Source: Cymbidium sinense (taxonomy: Eukaryota; Streptophyta; Magnoliopsida; Asparagales; Orchidaceae). Taken from it: DNA of 64,000 nucleotides. The notes beneath the pieces were generated by a model. That model was not told where the DNA came from, did not search any database, and worked only from the letters and a program-made list of their open reading frames with translations. Location of the stretch: the NCBI GenBank assembly GCA_021442155.1, contig CM038223.1:29362983-29426982 (forward strand). The letters run 5' to 3'. A program made the position numbers and the translations under genes. Shown here one piece after another: positions 1 to 10,079 of this stretch (positions within the stretch are counted from its first letter, which is position 1; the number at the start of each line of letters is the position of its first letter).

Positions 1-1720
1 TGAGGCAAATAGTCAGGGATGGTCAGTCTGACCAGGAGGAGGGTAGACTTGAGTTTGATGCCGATGAGGATGACATGTTAGATGACCTAGCAGAATTCCA
101 CATGGTTGATACTCGATGATCCCTGCATAGGGAGCAGCCTAGCCAGGAAAGCATTGTAGTTGAGGAAGGTGATGCATCAGACTCAACTCAATGCCTCCTC
201 CAATAAATCAAGTAGAAGAATGATCAGATTGATAGGATGGAGAGAAGGGTAAAGGAGTTGATGGCAGTGGTCCTAGCCTTGTAGAACTAAGCCCCAATTT
301 CACACTCTTCTCTGATGGAGGCTGATCAGCCTAAGCTAGTTCATACCTTAGATCACCCCAAGTGCACTCCCATGGAAGATGATGCTGGTAGTTTGCATAG
401 GAAGGTCACTGATAGCACCTTCATGCATGAAAAGGACATAAAATAAATGGTAGAGTAGTAAGTGAAGAAGGCAATGGCATAAGCTCGAGGGAGCTCATCC
501 ATTCCAAAGGGTAGACCCTACCGAGAGGAATTCGATGTAGTTCAATACCCAATGGGTTTTTTTCCACCATCCTTCAAGATCTTTAATGGCAGTAAGAATC
601 CAAGGTAGCATATAGCACAATTCAAATCCAGTTGTCGCAACGCTGGTGATAATGACTCACTTCTTTATGGTTGTTTGTTAGTAACCTTTCAAGGGTAGCA
701 TTTGATTAGTATGCTAAACTGCCTAACTATTCATTGAAGATGTTTACAGAGTTAGAGCATCTCTTCATCAAGAGATTTGCAGGAGCTCAATAAAAGGTAA
801 TTGTAGGTGACCTCATTATAGAGAAATAAAAACTCAACCAATCTCTTATTGATTATATTCTTAGATGGCGCAACCTGAGTATGAAATATGAACCATAATT
901 ATAAGAGTAGCATGTCATCAAGATTCTACTCAAGAATATCCATGCTTAAGAGCTTCACCATAAAGACATTTGAGAATCTAATCAGCAAGGTGGCTAACCT
1001 ATAAGAGGAAGTCAAACAGTTATCCTTTTCAGACTAGTCATCCAAGCCAAAGCATCAAAAGATCTTAGAAAGAAGCCCGGGATAGTTATGATAGTGGATA
1101 AGAGGAAATAGCCAGCTAGAGTGTAGTTTGAAGGCCTGGATTTTAGCAACCTCCGCTACCACCTTCTCTTCCACTACCACGGTGGCCACAATGGCCAACA
1201 CTGCCATAATAGTCTACTCAGTAACGGTACCTGTATCCACTACTAGGTAGCTATTTTCAACCCACTCTTGCCAAAAAAACTTAACAAACCATATTCATTC
1301 GAGGGGGAGGTAGTCAGGAAAATCTTCAAGAATCTCTTGAAGAAGTTTGATTTCAGCTACCCGAACCTAAGAAGCCGGAGAAAGTGGGCAAGAGTGATGA
1401 TCTTAACTATTATCCCTACCATTGCATGTTAGGCCACATCTTAAAGGATTACATTACCTTCAAGGATTGACTTGAGTGGAGCTTCAAGTCAGGAGCTATA
1501 GTTATCCCTAAGGAATACTTAGTAAAACAATCATCTAGTTTAATTAGAGTAATCCTTGGGGATACCTTTGATTATCTTAAGATAAAAGAAGGTTTGTATA
1601 TTTCTTTATCTCATACCTCTAAAAGATCATTTTTAAAATTAAGAAACTTTATCTGTAAGTGCCTAAATCAACTTAAACCTCTAACACCAAGGAAGGTTTG
1701 CTAATTGTGAGGGATAACTC
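1..1720 (+). pseudogene. gag region of Tat element 1 (broken)
   Basis: Degenerate gag. Around 545-900 the plus strand reads as a retrotrans_gag-like domain with stops: PPSFKIFNGSKNP, then a stretch resembling LIDYILRWRNLSMKYE, the usual end of this domain in plant gypsy elements. Around 1,400-1,470 NYYPYHCMLGHILKDY resembles the YCxxHxxxxHxxxDC-type segment at the gag C-terminus. The same sequences recur in element 2 (about 60,880-62,790), which supports homology rather than chance. Several in-frame stops and shifts show it is dead. Confidence 0.7.
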
Positions 1721-1955
1721 GGGGAAGGTGGAAGCCCAATAGTAGCAGCAGTAACCTACCTCGCTCGCCTGAGATAGATCCATAGTTTAACCACCGTCTG
1801 AGTTCAACACTCCTTCTACCATTGTAGCTACTACCACCTCTAGTAGGAGCATTGTATTAGCATATGAGGGCACCAAACACCTCATCCCACTTAATAGAAA
1901 GTCCTTTAAGTTAAAGTAATAATAATTCAAATAATTTTGATCAATCCCATTCAAA

Positions 1956-3110
1956 ATGGACTTTTTTTTTAATCTCTCAGGCTCACCTCATGAGATTGAC
2001 TTGGAGTCATCCAACTCTGAGGATTCTTTAGGAGAAGTTGTAGGTATACCCAATGAGCAGGTAGAACTTTCCATAAACTCATCATTCCAAGAAGTCACTG
2101 AAGTCAATCTCTGTAGTGGTAAAGTTTTACCTCATAGGGTAGCACCTCAAGATAAGGGTAAATAGGTCATTAGTTCAAGTAAGTAGATAACCCTTCCACA
2201 AGATGCTCCGCCTATGGATATGCTTATGGAAGACCAGTCCAATGTTAATTACAACATCCTAGCACACCTTAGAAAGTTTCCAGCTAAGTTAAGCATATAT
2301 GATGTCATTGTTTTATCCAAAGAGATGAGGGAATCTCTAATCAAAGCCTTGCTTAATCTAAAGATATGCTTAGCTCAGGTGATCGCTACTGAAGAGGAAG
2401 CATGTCATTCGAAAGAAATCTTAGGAGTTAGATTGATGAAGACCTACTTTTAGGAATGATTGAGCATAACCGTCCCCTCTACAATATTATGGATGTTGGC
2501 AGATTCAAGCTATCCAGAATTTTGGTTGACCCAGATGCTTTAGTCAACATTATGAGTTTAAGAACTCTTTGCCTACTTGAGGATTTACATCTCTAAACTC
2601 CATACGAAGAGGATGATGTTAAAAGGATTCAATGAACAAGTCGAGAGGGTCTTATGCTCTATAGTGTTGCCCTTAAAGATAGATGATTGGAAGACTGAAG
2701 CTAAGTTTCACATAGTTTCACATAATAGACTCAGATACATATTTCAATGATTTACTCAAGAGATCATGGATACATGAAAATAACATGGTTCCACTCTCTT
2801 TATATCAGTGCATAAAGTTCATAAGAGGTGGAATCAAGTATTGTGTCAAAGGAGATTGCAAGCCCTTTGTAGTTCATGAGGTCGGGATATATGAAGATGC
2901 AGCCTACTACCTCTCTGAGAAAGTCTATTCTCGTGAATTTAGTCAAAATCTTGAAGTAAGAGAAAAATAAAAAGAAAGAAAAAAAGAAAAAGAAAATGAA
3001 AATGAAAAAGAAAAGAAAAGGGATCGTGAAATAGACTTTAGGAATGAAGTGGAGCTTAAGATTAGATTTCACCCACAGTTCGTATTCCATTCAAACAAGT
3101 GGGGAGGATG
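1956..3110 (+). pseudogene. gag-protease junction and aspartic protease of Tat element 1 (broken)
   Basis: The stretch 2,214-2,453 (NYNILAHLRKFPAKLSIYDV) is clearly homologous to 63,441-63,600 in element 2. It is followed at about 2,450-2,580 by a retropepsin-like segment. The active-site region reads LVDPDALVNIMSLRTL, whereas element 2 still has LIDLGASNNIMSLRTL, so the catalytic D-x-G-A box has been destroyed here by substitution. Downstream, 2,770-2,930 (WIHENNMVPLSLYQCIKFI) matches the conserved post-protease linker of plant gypsy polyproteins. Stops separate the pieces. Confidence 0.7.
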
Positions 3111-3939
3111 ATGTGACCTCCACCAGGATAAGAAAGAAGCAAGTCCAGAGGGAGTCCCCGAGGTGGAATGCCTCCATACTTACCACCCACTAGGAGATTC
3201 ATCCCAACTACCAAGAGTACACCTGCTATCCTCATAGACTTAGAATCTAGTTCAAATGATGAGTCTTATGTGATTAGCACACCGGCTAACTCTTCTTGAT
3301 AATAGATCTCGTTAGAGGTGACACTCAAGTTAGATAGCGATGAAGATCAAATTTCTAAGCAAAGCATAAGTGTATGCAAGTCCTTATTATGTGAAACTGT
3401 TAGACATTAGTTGGGAATCTTAGCTGTAACCCCACTTTCCTCATAAAAAGTTAAGGGCTTGGTAGTTAAGGAAGCCCCTAATTCATGTGCAACCATGAAG
3501 ATCCAAAGGTTCTATCCTAGAGCATCATCCTCAAGTTAAGAAGTTGATGTAGAACTTGAGGATGATTCATATAAAGAATTAAAAGAACTACTTTTTGATT
3601 GGTACTCATCATGTGTTTTTAATTTAGCAAAGAAAGGTTTAATTCCATATATATGGTCTAAGCACAGGTTATATTACTTCGAAAGGCTATGGAATAATAA
3701 ATACAAAAGCTCTCAATCAAGACAAGGATTAGGCTTCAGTATAGTAGGCTCAGTCAATGATGATGATTACTGCTTGGTCATCATCAATCATTTAGAATCT
3801 GATATTATTTTTTCAAATCACTTTAACTCATACAAGGAGATTTTCTTAAAATTTAGATGATTTAGATGAATTCCAAGTAAAAGATGCACCACCTGAGTTC
3901 GAAGAAGAAATCAAGTCAACCATTGATGAGCTTAAATAA
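3111..3939 (+). other. protease-RT linker of Tat element 1
   Basis: Degenerate plus-strand sequence between protease and RT. It holds acidic stretches (for example around 3,540-3,590) but no recognised domain. In Ogre-like elements this interval can hold an intron; no convincing splice pair was identified here. Confidence 0.45.
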
Positions 3940-4800
3940 ATCAACTTGGGAACAAAGACAACCCACGACCAACGTACATCAGTTCCTTGTTGAACGAAAT
4001 GGAAACTAATGACTTAGTTAGGCTACTCACTGAGCTTAAGGACTGCTTTGCATGGAGTTATAAAGGGATGCCTAGAATGGCTCCTAACATAGCGATCTTA
4101 AAGTTAGCGATATAGTCTGATGCTAACCCTATCAAGCAATCTCCTAGACGCATGTGATTAGACATTGAACAATATATCATTTTTGAAGTAAAGAAACTAA
4201 TCAATGCTGGTTTCATCCAAGAGGAAAAATATCCCACCTAGTTGGCTAGTGTCATCCCAATTAAGAAAAAGAATGGCCAAATTTGCATATGAGTCACTTT
4301 CAAGGATCTTAATAAGCCATGTCCAAAAGTTGAATTTTCACTACCAATACCGTTGATGGTGGATATTGCCTCATCTCATGTAGTCTTCTCTTCCATGGAT
4401 GGTTTATCTGGATATAACCAAAAAAAGATGACACCTGAAGATGAAAGAAACACTACCTTTAGAACTCTGATCAAAATTTATTACTACAAGGTCATACCTT
4501 TCAGCCTTAAAAATGCTGGTGACACACACCAGTGGGCCATGAATCGAATCTTCGACGAACTCATTCATCACCAAGTAAAATGTTATGTGGATGATCTCAT
4601 GGTCAAAAGTAGAGAAAAGGAAGATCACCTCTATGACTTGAGAGTAATTTTCGAGCGGTTAAGACAATATAACCTCAAAATGAACCCTCTGAAGTATGCA
4701 TTCAGAGTAGCTTCAAGGAATTTTCTTGAGTTCATTGTCTAAAACCATGGAATCAAAATCGACATGGATAAGATTAAAGTGATATTAGAAATGTCACACC
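3940..4800 (+). pseudogene. reverse transcriptase of Tat element 1 (broken)
   Basis: Best preserved part of the element. An open stretch at 4,353-4,742 encodes RT motifs: VFSSMDGLSGYNQ (first catalytic Asp, fingers/palm), VIPFSLKNAGDTHQWAMNRIF, and the catalytic box CYVDDLMVKSREKEDHL at about 4,580-4,625. Upstream, about 4,190-4,330, reads in pieces AGFIQEEKY, VIPIKKKNGQI and FKDLNKPCPKVEF, the standard gypsy RT N-terminal blocks, with stops (for example in the KYPTW segment). The YVDDLxVKS form and spacing are typical of plant Ty3/gypsy. Both Asp residues of the YVDD box remain, but the frame cannot be read through. Confidence 0.85.
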
Positions 4801-5396
4801 CTAAAAGTATAACTCAACTCTGATCATTCTAAGGGAGGTTGGCATATCTAAGATGCTTTATATCCAACCTATCAAGCAGATGCCAACAATTTTTAGCACT
4901 TGTCAAGAAGGATGTCAAGTTCAAGTGGGATGACCAGTGCCAGCATGCATTCGAGAACATCAAGTTGTACTTGATGATGCTACCAGTCCTAGCTGCCCCT
5001 ATCATGGGAAAGCCGCTTATACTCTACACTACTGCATTAGATGACTCCCCAAGTGCTTTGTTGGCTCAAGCCAATGACGAAGAGAAAGAGAACGTGCTCT
5101 ACTATTTTATCCATCACCAAATCCTTGTTGAAGCTAACTATCCACCCATTGAGATGCATTGCTTAGCTTTAATCTTTGCATCCCAAAAGCTATGACACTA
5201 TATGCTCTCTCATAAAGTAAACTTGATTTTCAAAATCAATCCATGGTAATATCTTATGACATGGCCAATGCTATCTGGATGGTTGGCATGTTGGTCCATG
5301 ATTTCATCACTATTTGATATCACTTTTGTGCCCCTCTGTGCAATGAAAGAATAAGCACTTGCAAATTTCTTAGTAGCACACCCATTTCCTTCTGAC
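4801..5396 (+). pseudogene. RNase H domain (first) of Tat element 1, cut by hAT insertion
   Basis: An open stretch at 4,839-5,195 encodes the RT connection and RNase H start: AYLRCFISNLSSRCQQFLALVKKD, FKWDDQCQHAFENIK, then PLILYTTALDDSPSALLAQ, matching the plant gypsy RNase H opening (LYLA.S..AVSAVLV). The catalytic positions appear altered. The sequence is interrupted at 5,396/5,397 by the hAT element and resumes at 8,107 after an 8-bp target-site duplication. Confidence 0.75.
5389..5396. repeat. left 8-bp target-site duplication of hAT element
   Basis: CTTCTGAC, repeated exactly at 8,107-8,114 on the other side of the element. Confidence 0.85.
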
Positions 5397-5584
5397 TAGG
5401 GGTGTGCATAATTTGGTTTAAATCAAAAATTCGATTAAAATCGAACCGAAATTTTTTATTTGGATCAGTTTTTTAATTTTATTTTATATTTTGGATTTAA
5501 TTTTAGCTAAATTTGATTTTTGGATTATGGATTGGATTTAACAATTTGTAATCCAAAAAACTAAAAATCCACACTTATTATTTC

Positions 5585-6360
5585 AGTGACGGTCCGGTCG
5601 GGACCCGGGTCCAAGCCAAGTCGATTCCGTGGCCCGCATTATGCACAGCGACACAGCGTAGCCCTAGCGAGTAGCGACCCTTATTTCGCTCGACACCCGT
5701 GATTAGGAGTGGTTGTTATGCAATTAGGAAAATGGAAAACCTAAAAGCAATTCCATATTTTGGTATTTCCATTCATGAATGATGATTCATCTGATTAGGG
5801 AGGTGAATCGAAAGGGAGGCGAAAGGGCAGAGCCGCAAAGCGGCAAAGCCCCCAAAAGGCAAAAAGAAATTCCCCTTTGGAGTTTAGGGTATTTGGTATT
5901 CGATATTCCCATAATCCCATTCCTTTCATCCTTTGAATCCTTTCCAGTTTCTGCTCTGCAGCTCTACCGAGAGGAAGCGATTCGATATGTGATGTTCTCT
6001 ACTTCTCTGAATCTCTAGTTCTCTTTGACAGTTCGACAATTTGACATTCTGTAATTCTGTTCGACTTTTGGTTGTAGACTTATAGTTATCGATGACTTTT
6101 GGTTGTAGACTTGTCATATACCTTTGGGGCTGGGCCTGGGGCTAGGCTGCTGTTAAGAATTTGGAGTGGCCCGAGTGGCTGCTGCTGTTGACGTTATGCC
6201 TTTGGGGCTGGGGTGTTGTTGTTGTTATGCCATTGGAGTTTGGGACCTTGGGTTGGTGTTGTTGATGTTATGCCCTTGGCTTTGGGGCTGGACTGCTATT
6301 GTTGTTAAATGTGATGACTTATTGACTTTGGAGTGGCTACTATTGTTGATGTAATTTCTT
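5585..6360. other. GC-richer core inside the hAT element, origin unknown
   Basis: Inside the AT-rich hAT element, 5,585-5,720 and 5,800-5,860 are strikingly GC-rich. From 6,120 to 6,360 a GCTGTTGTTGTTATGCC-like phrase recurs irregularly (around 6,190-6,215, 6,220-6,240, 6,258-6,278 and again near 6,490). No protein similarity was recognised. It may be captured host sequence, but that is only suggested by the composition. Confidence 0.4.
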
Positions 6361-7117
6361 GGCTCTAGCTTGTTATTAAGCCTTATTTAGTTATTCTACA
6401 GTTTATATTAAACTAAACATATTGTTATTTTACTCTGCTCATCAGTTGAAGAATCATTTGAACTTTAAGATGGTATTAAACCTTTGGACTGCTATTGATG
6501 TTATGCCTTTGGGATTATTTTATCATTGCTTTCAATGCTTTGTTGTGCTTATCTTTATAGTGCAATTTAGTTTGTTATTGTTGTATAGCATGTAGCAATA
6601 CATCATTCTTAACAAAAAAATAAAGTATTTTTTTTTCTGCTACGTATCCGAGATTATAAATGGAACTTTGAAGGCTTGAAGCTATCTTAAAGCAAGTTGA
6701 ATGATTTTGTAAACCCGTCGTGGGTGGTCTTGAATGCTTTTCACTTTTGTAATTCCAGTAGTATTCCACATTCCAACAAGTTGTGCTATGCCATTTTTTT
6801 TTGTTTAGGAAGGAAATTTGAAGCTCTTTCATGCTTTCTTATTCTCTGATTTATATTAAACTAAACTTGATTGTTATTTTACTCTCCTCTCTTATTTGCA
6901 TCTTAAATTGTAACTTCCTACCCTTTCACGGTTGAAGAATCATTTGAATTTTAAGCTAGTATTGCATATAGGAACCGTTAGTGCCATCGCCTTCTATTTG
7001 TGAATTGTGACTATACAAGTGAGTATAATGGTTGCTAAAATTGCCTATATAAGTGACTATACAGTGCTACCATATATATGACTATACAGTGCTACATATA
7101 GGAATTACCAATCTGCT

Positions 7118-7371
7118 GGCTTTGATGTTACATTTCAGTTACTACTGCTGGTAGCTTTATATGTGATTGCAACCCTCCAATCTGGAGTTTAGATGCTCAC
7201 ATATTTTGTTGCTCTTAGTAATTTTTTGATGGCTTCGATGTTACTATATCGGCAATGATGGCTTTGATGTTACATTTCAAGTACTACTGCTAGTAGCTTT
7301 ATATGTGATTGTAACCCTCCAATCTGGAGTTTGGATGCTCACATATTTTGTTGCTCTTAGTAATTTTTTGA
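7118..7371. repeat. direct repeat, two ~112-bp units at 142-bp spacing, within hAT element
   Basis: 7,118-7,229 and 7,260-7,371 are nearly identical. Both run from GGCTTTGATGTTACATTTCA to CTCTTAGTAATTTTTTGA. A shorter echo of the unit start (GGCTTCGATGTTACTATATC) lies between them at about 7,231-7,250. This is an internal tandem duplication of the non-autonomous element. Confidence 0.85.
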
Positions 7372-8106
7372 CTGAGCCTGAGCCTTTCTTTTCTTTTTAA
7401 TTTTACTTTCAATTTTTAGTCTCTCTTTTGTCTTATTACACTTTGGTTTTTTTAAATCTTTTTGGTAGTGCAGGTATATTATTGCAGGTCTTAAACTCAT
7501 GATCTAAAATTAAAGCATTATAAGTCAGAATATGTATTTTTTTTCATCAAGCTTGATTCAGACATTCAATGATGTAATTGCTTTAGGCTTTAGCATTCAG
7601 AGACTTAGAGTTCAGATTTTTTTTCATTATTGTACATTTGAACTTGTAATATGCTAAAAAATCTCCCATTTTAAAATTTAAATTGACTTTGTAAGACTCC
7701 ATAAATTATGTTTGTTAATATAATTCCATTTATCTATTCATAAGAAGGTTGATCGATGCTTTGTACCTTCTGATTCTTTAGCTGTTGCAGTTAGTTTTTA
7801 CTTTTAAAAGTTACTTTATCTTAAACCAGTCTTATAAATATTTAAGCATTTTAATTACTAGTAATTTGATAATCATATCATTATTATTGCTCATTTAAAT
7901 ATTTAGATATTTTAAATTTTTAATTATATTATATATTTTTGGTTTTTTAAAAACCGAACCGAAAATTCAAAATTTTTTTCTGATCGGATTGGTTTGGATT
8001 ATATTAAATCTTAAACGGATCAGATTTTTGGATTCTGAATTTCAAACCAAACGGATTAGTAAATTAAAAAACTGATCTGTCCAATCCAACCGAATGCACA
8101 CACCTA

Positions 8107-8114
8107 CTTCTGAC
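8107..8114. repeat. right 8-bp target-site duplication of hAT element
   Basis: CTTCTGAC, identical to 5,389-5,396. The retrotransposon sequence resumes here. Confidence 0.85.
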
Positions 8115-8750
8115 TCTCTGCTTAGTGATGATCTCCCCTATGAACAAATCATAAAATTAGGGGATACTAGCATTCACCATTGGGAGATATATTTGGATGG
8201 TGAGGCTTCTCTCAAAGAGGAGAAGAACCATAATATACTCTTCCATGAAAGGCAGGGGTAGGAATAGTTCTCTTAACTCTAGCCCATGATATGATGAGAT
8301 TCTCATATCATCTATCTGATCCTTGCACCAATAATGAAGCTGAATATGAGGTTATGATTACTGATCCTGAGTTATCCATTTTGTTATGCATTCAAAATAT
8401 CAACATCTTTGGGGATTCTCAACTAGTGGCAACCAAATTGCTAGGTCTTATAAGGTCCTCAAGCTCAGACTCCATCATTACCATAAGTAAACCATAGAAT
8501 TATTGGCCCAAATTCTAGAGGTTACCATCTACAAGATCCCTCGAGGAGAAAATATCATAGCAGAAGCCTTAGCCAAGCTTTCCAAAGAGTTACAATGTCT
8601 AAAAGATGAGTCTATATCAATAGAGGTCCAAAATAGGCAAGCCCTACCTCTTATTGATATTGAATTCATCAAAAAATACGCTGTTGAAGGGGAGGTTATC
8701 ATTGACAAAAAGGACCAAGAACTAGAATGGAGGCAAACCTTCATTGATTA
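8107..8750 (+). pseudogene. second (archaeal-type) RNase H of Tat element 1 (broken)
   Basis: Open stretches at 8,291-8,497 and 8,503-8,751 encode a second RNase H-like domain: TNNEAEYEVMI, then NIFGDSQLVATKLLG, then IYKIPRGENIIAEALAKLS. These match the (C)NNxAEYEAL, VxGDSQLV and RxxNxxADALAKL blocks of the aRNH that Tat-lineage elements carry between their original RNase H and integrase. A frame break and stop at about 8,496 separate the halves. The domain is diagnostic for assigning the element to Tat. Confidence 0.8.
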
Positions 8751-8859
8751 ACTAAACAAAGGCAAACTACCTTAATAGAAGTCCCAAGCACATCAAATGA
8801 AGCAAAAGGGCACTTCTTACGCCCTCGTGGATGGTGTCTTATACTGTCGGTCCTGCGAT

Positions 8860-9990
8860 CATATGTGGTTATGTTATTTATACAAGCATGAAGCCCATAA
8901 GATCATGATCGAGGTCCATTCAAGATTATAAAAAGCTCACCAATCTGGTCTCAAGATGAAAGCCAAAATCAAGAGACTTGGGTATTATTGGCCATCGATG
9001 ATCACCGATTGCATAGACGTAGCTAAGCGTTGTCACCAATGCCAAGTACATGGTATGGTCCTACACTAACCACATAACATTCTACATTCAACTTTGGCCT
9101 CAGCCATTCGAGCATTGAGATGCGAGATAGTGATTGATCATCCATCTTAAGGGTCCGGTTCATCTAGGCACTCGACTACTTTTCTAAGTGGACGGAGGCA
9201 ATTTTACTCAGGGAGATCAAAGCTCAGCATGTGCTCCAATTTTTTAGGAACCATATCACGTATAGATTTAGGGTACCTCTCCGAATTATATCTGATAATG
9301 GTATTACAATCAAGAGCATCAAAATCAATAGCTTTACCCAAAGACACAACATAGATTAGAGATACTCGACCATCTATTACTTGCGAGTGAATGGTTTAGT
9401 AGAAGCCTTCAACAAAACTCTCATCCAGATACTTAAGAAGACACTCGATGATAACAAGTGGCAGTGGCATGAGCAGTTATATGAAGCTTTGTGGCCTATC
9501 GCACCACCTACAAAGTTCCAACTCAATCTACCCCTTTCTCCTTATTGTATGGGTCCGAAGCCATCCTACCCTTAGAAGTCCAACTCCAATCACTAAAGAT
9601 AGATGAAGGCAACAAAATCACAATGGAATAGAAAGCCAAGTTGTGGTCAGAAGAACTCAAAAGTTTGGAGGAGAAATGTTTATGAGCATGTCAAAACCTC
9701 GAGTTATACAAAACAAAAATGATTTAAGCTTACAACAAGTTGGTTTGTCCTAGAGCTTTTCAAGTAGGAGAGCTAGTTTTAGATCTAAGCAGACTAACTG
9801 TTGCCTGTCGCAAGATGGGAGGCAAATTTGAACCCACTTGGGAAGGCTCTTTTGTCATTGAAAAAGCCTACTAATGAGGATCTTATCAGCTCATCAACCA
9901 TAAGGGAGAGTTCCCGATGCTTCCAATCAATGGGTTCTACTTTAAAAAATATTACCCATAAAATAATGTTTAAAAATGATTATCATCAAT
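8860..9990 (+). pseudogene. integrase of Tat element 1 (broken)
   Basis: Around 8,880-9,055 the plus strand reads [29 protein letters not shown] and [13 protein letters not shown], the HHCC zinc finger of retroviral-type integrases. The core follows in frame-shifted pieces: DYFSKWTEA near 9,170, RVPLRIISDNG near 9,270-9,300 (second catalytic Asp) and NGLVEAFNKTLIQILKKTL at 9,390-9,445 (carrying the catalytic Glu). A C-terminal segment near 9,760-9,990 (GGKFEPTWEGSFVI in part) matches the usual pol end. Multiple stops and frame changes. Confidence 0.8.
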
Positions 9991-10079
9991 AAAAGTTCAT
10001 TTCAAATCAAAATCTCTTCAAATTGAAAGCTTTTTCCTTTTGCGGATCTTTGTGGCATGTTTAGGGTAGGTGTAAGATA

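Larger units (their letters stand above)
5397..8106. mobile_element. non-autonomous hAT-like DNA transposon, 2.7 kb, nested in Tat element 1
   Basis: Flanked by an exact 8-bp direct repeat CTTCTGAC (5,389-5,396 and 8,107-8,114), the size produced by hAT transposases. Imperfect terminal inverted repeats start TAGGGGTGTGCATAATTTGG on the left; the right end, reverse-complemented, starts TAGGTGTGTGCATTCGGTTG. This resembles the TIR of many plant hAT elements. Just inside each end are AT-rich sequences with AACCGAA-type words (about 5,440 and 7,950). No transposase ORF is visible, so it is non-autonomous. It interrupts the retrotransposon between its two RNase H domains, so it inserted later. Confidence 0.85.
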
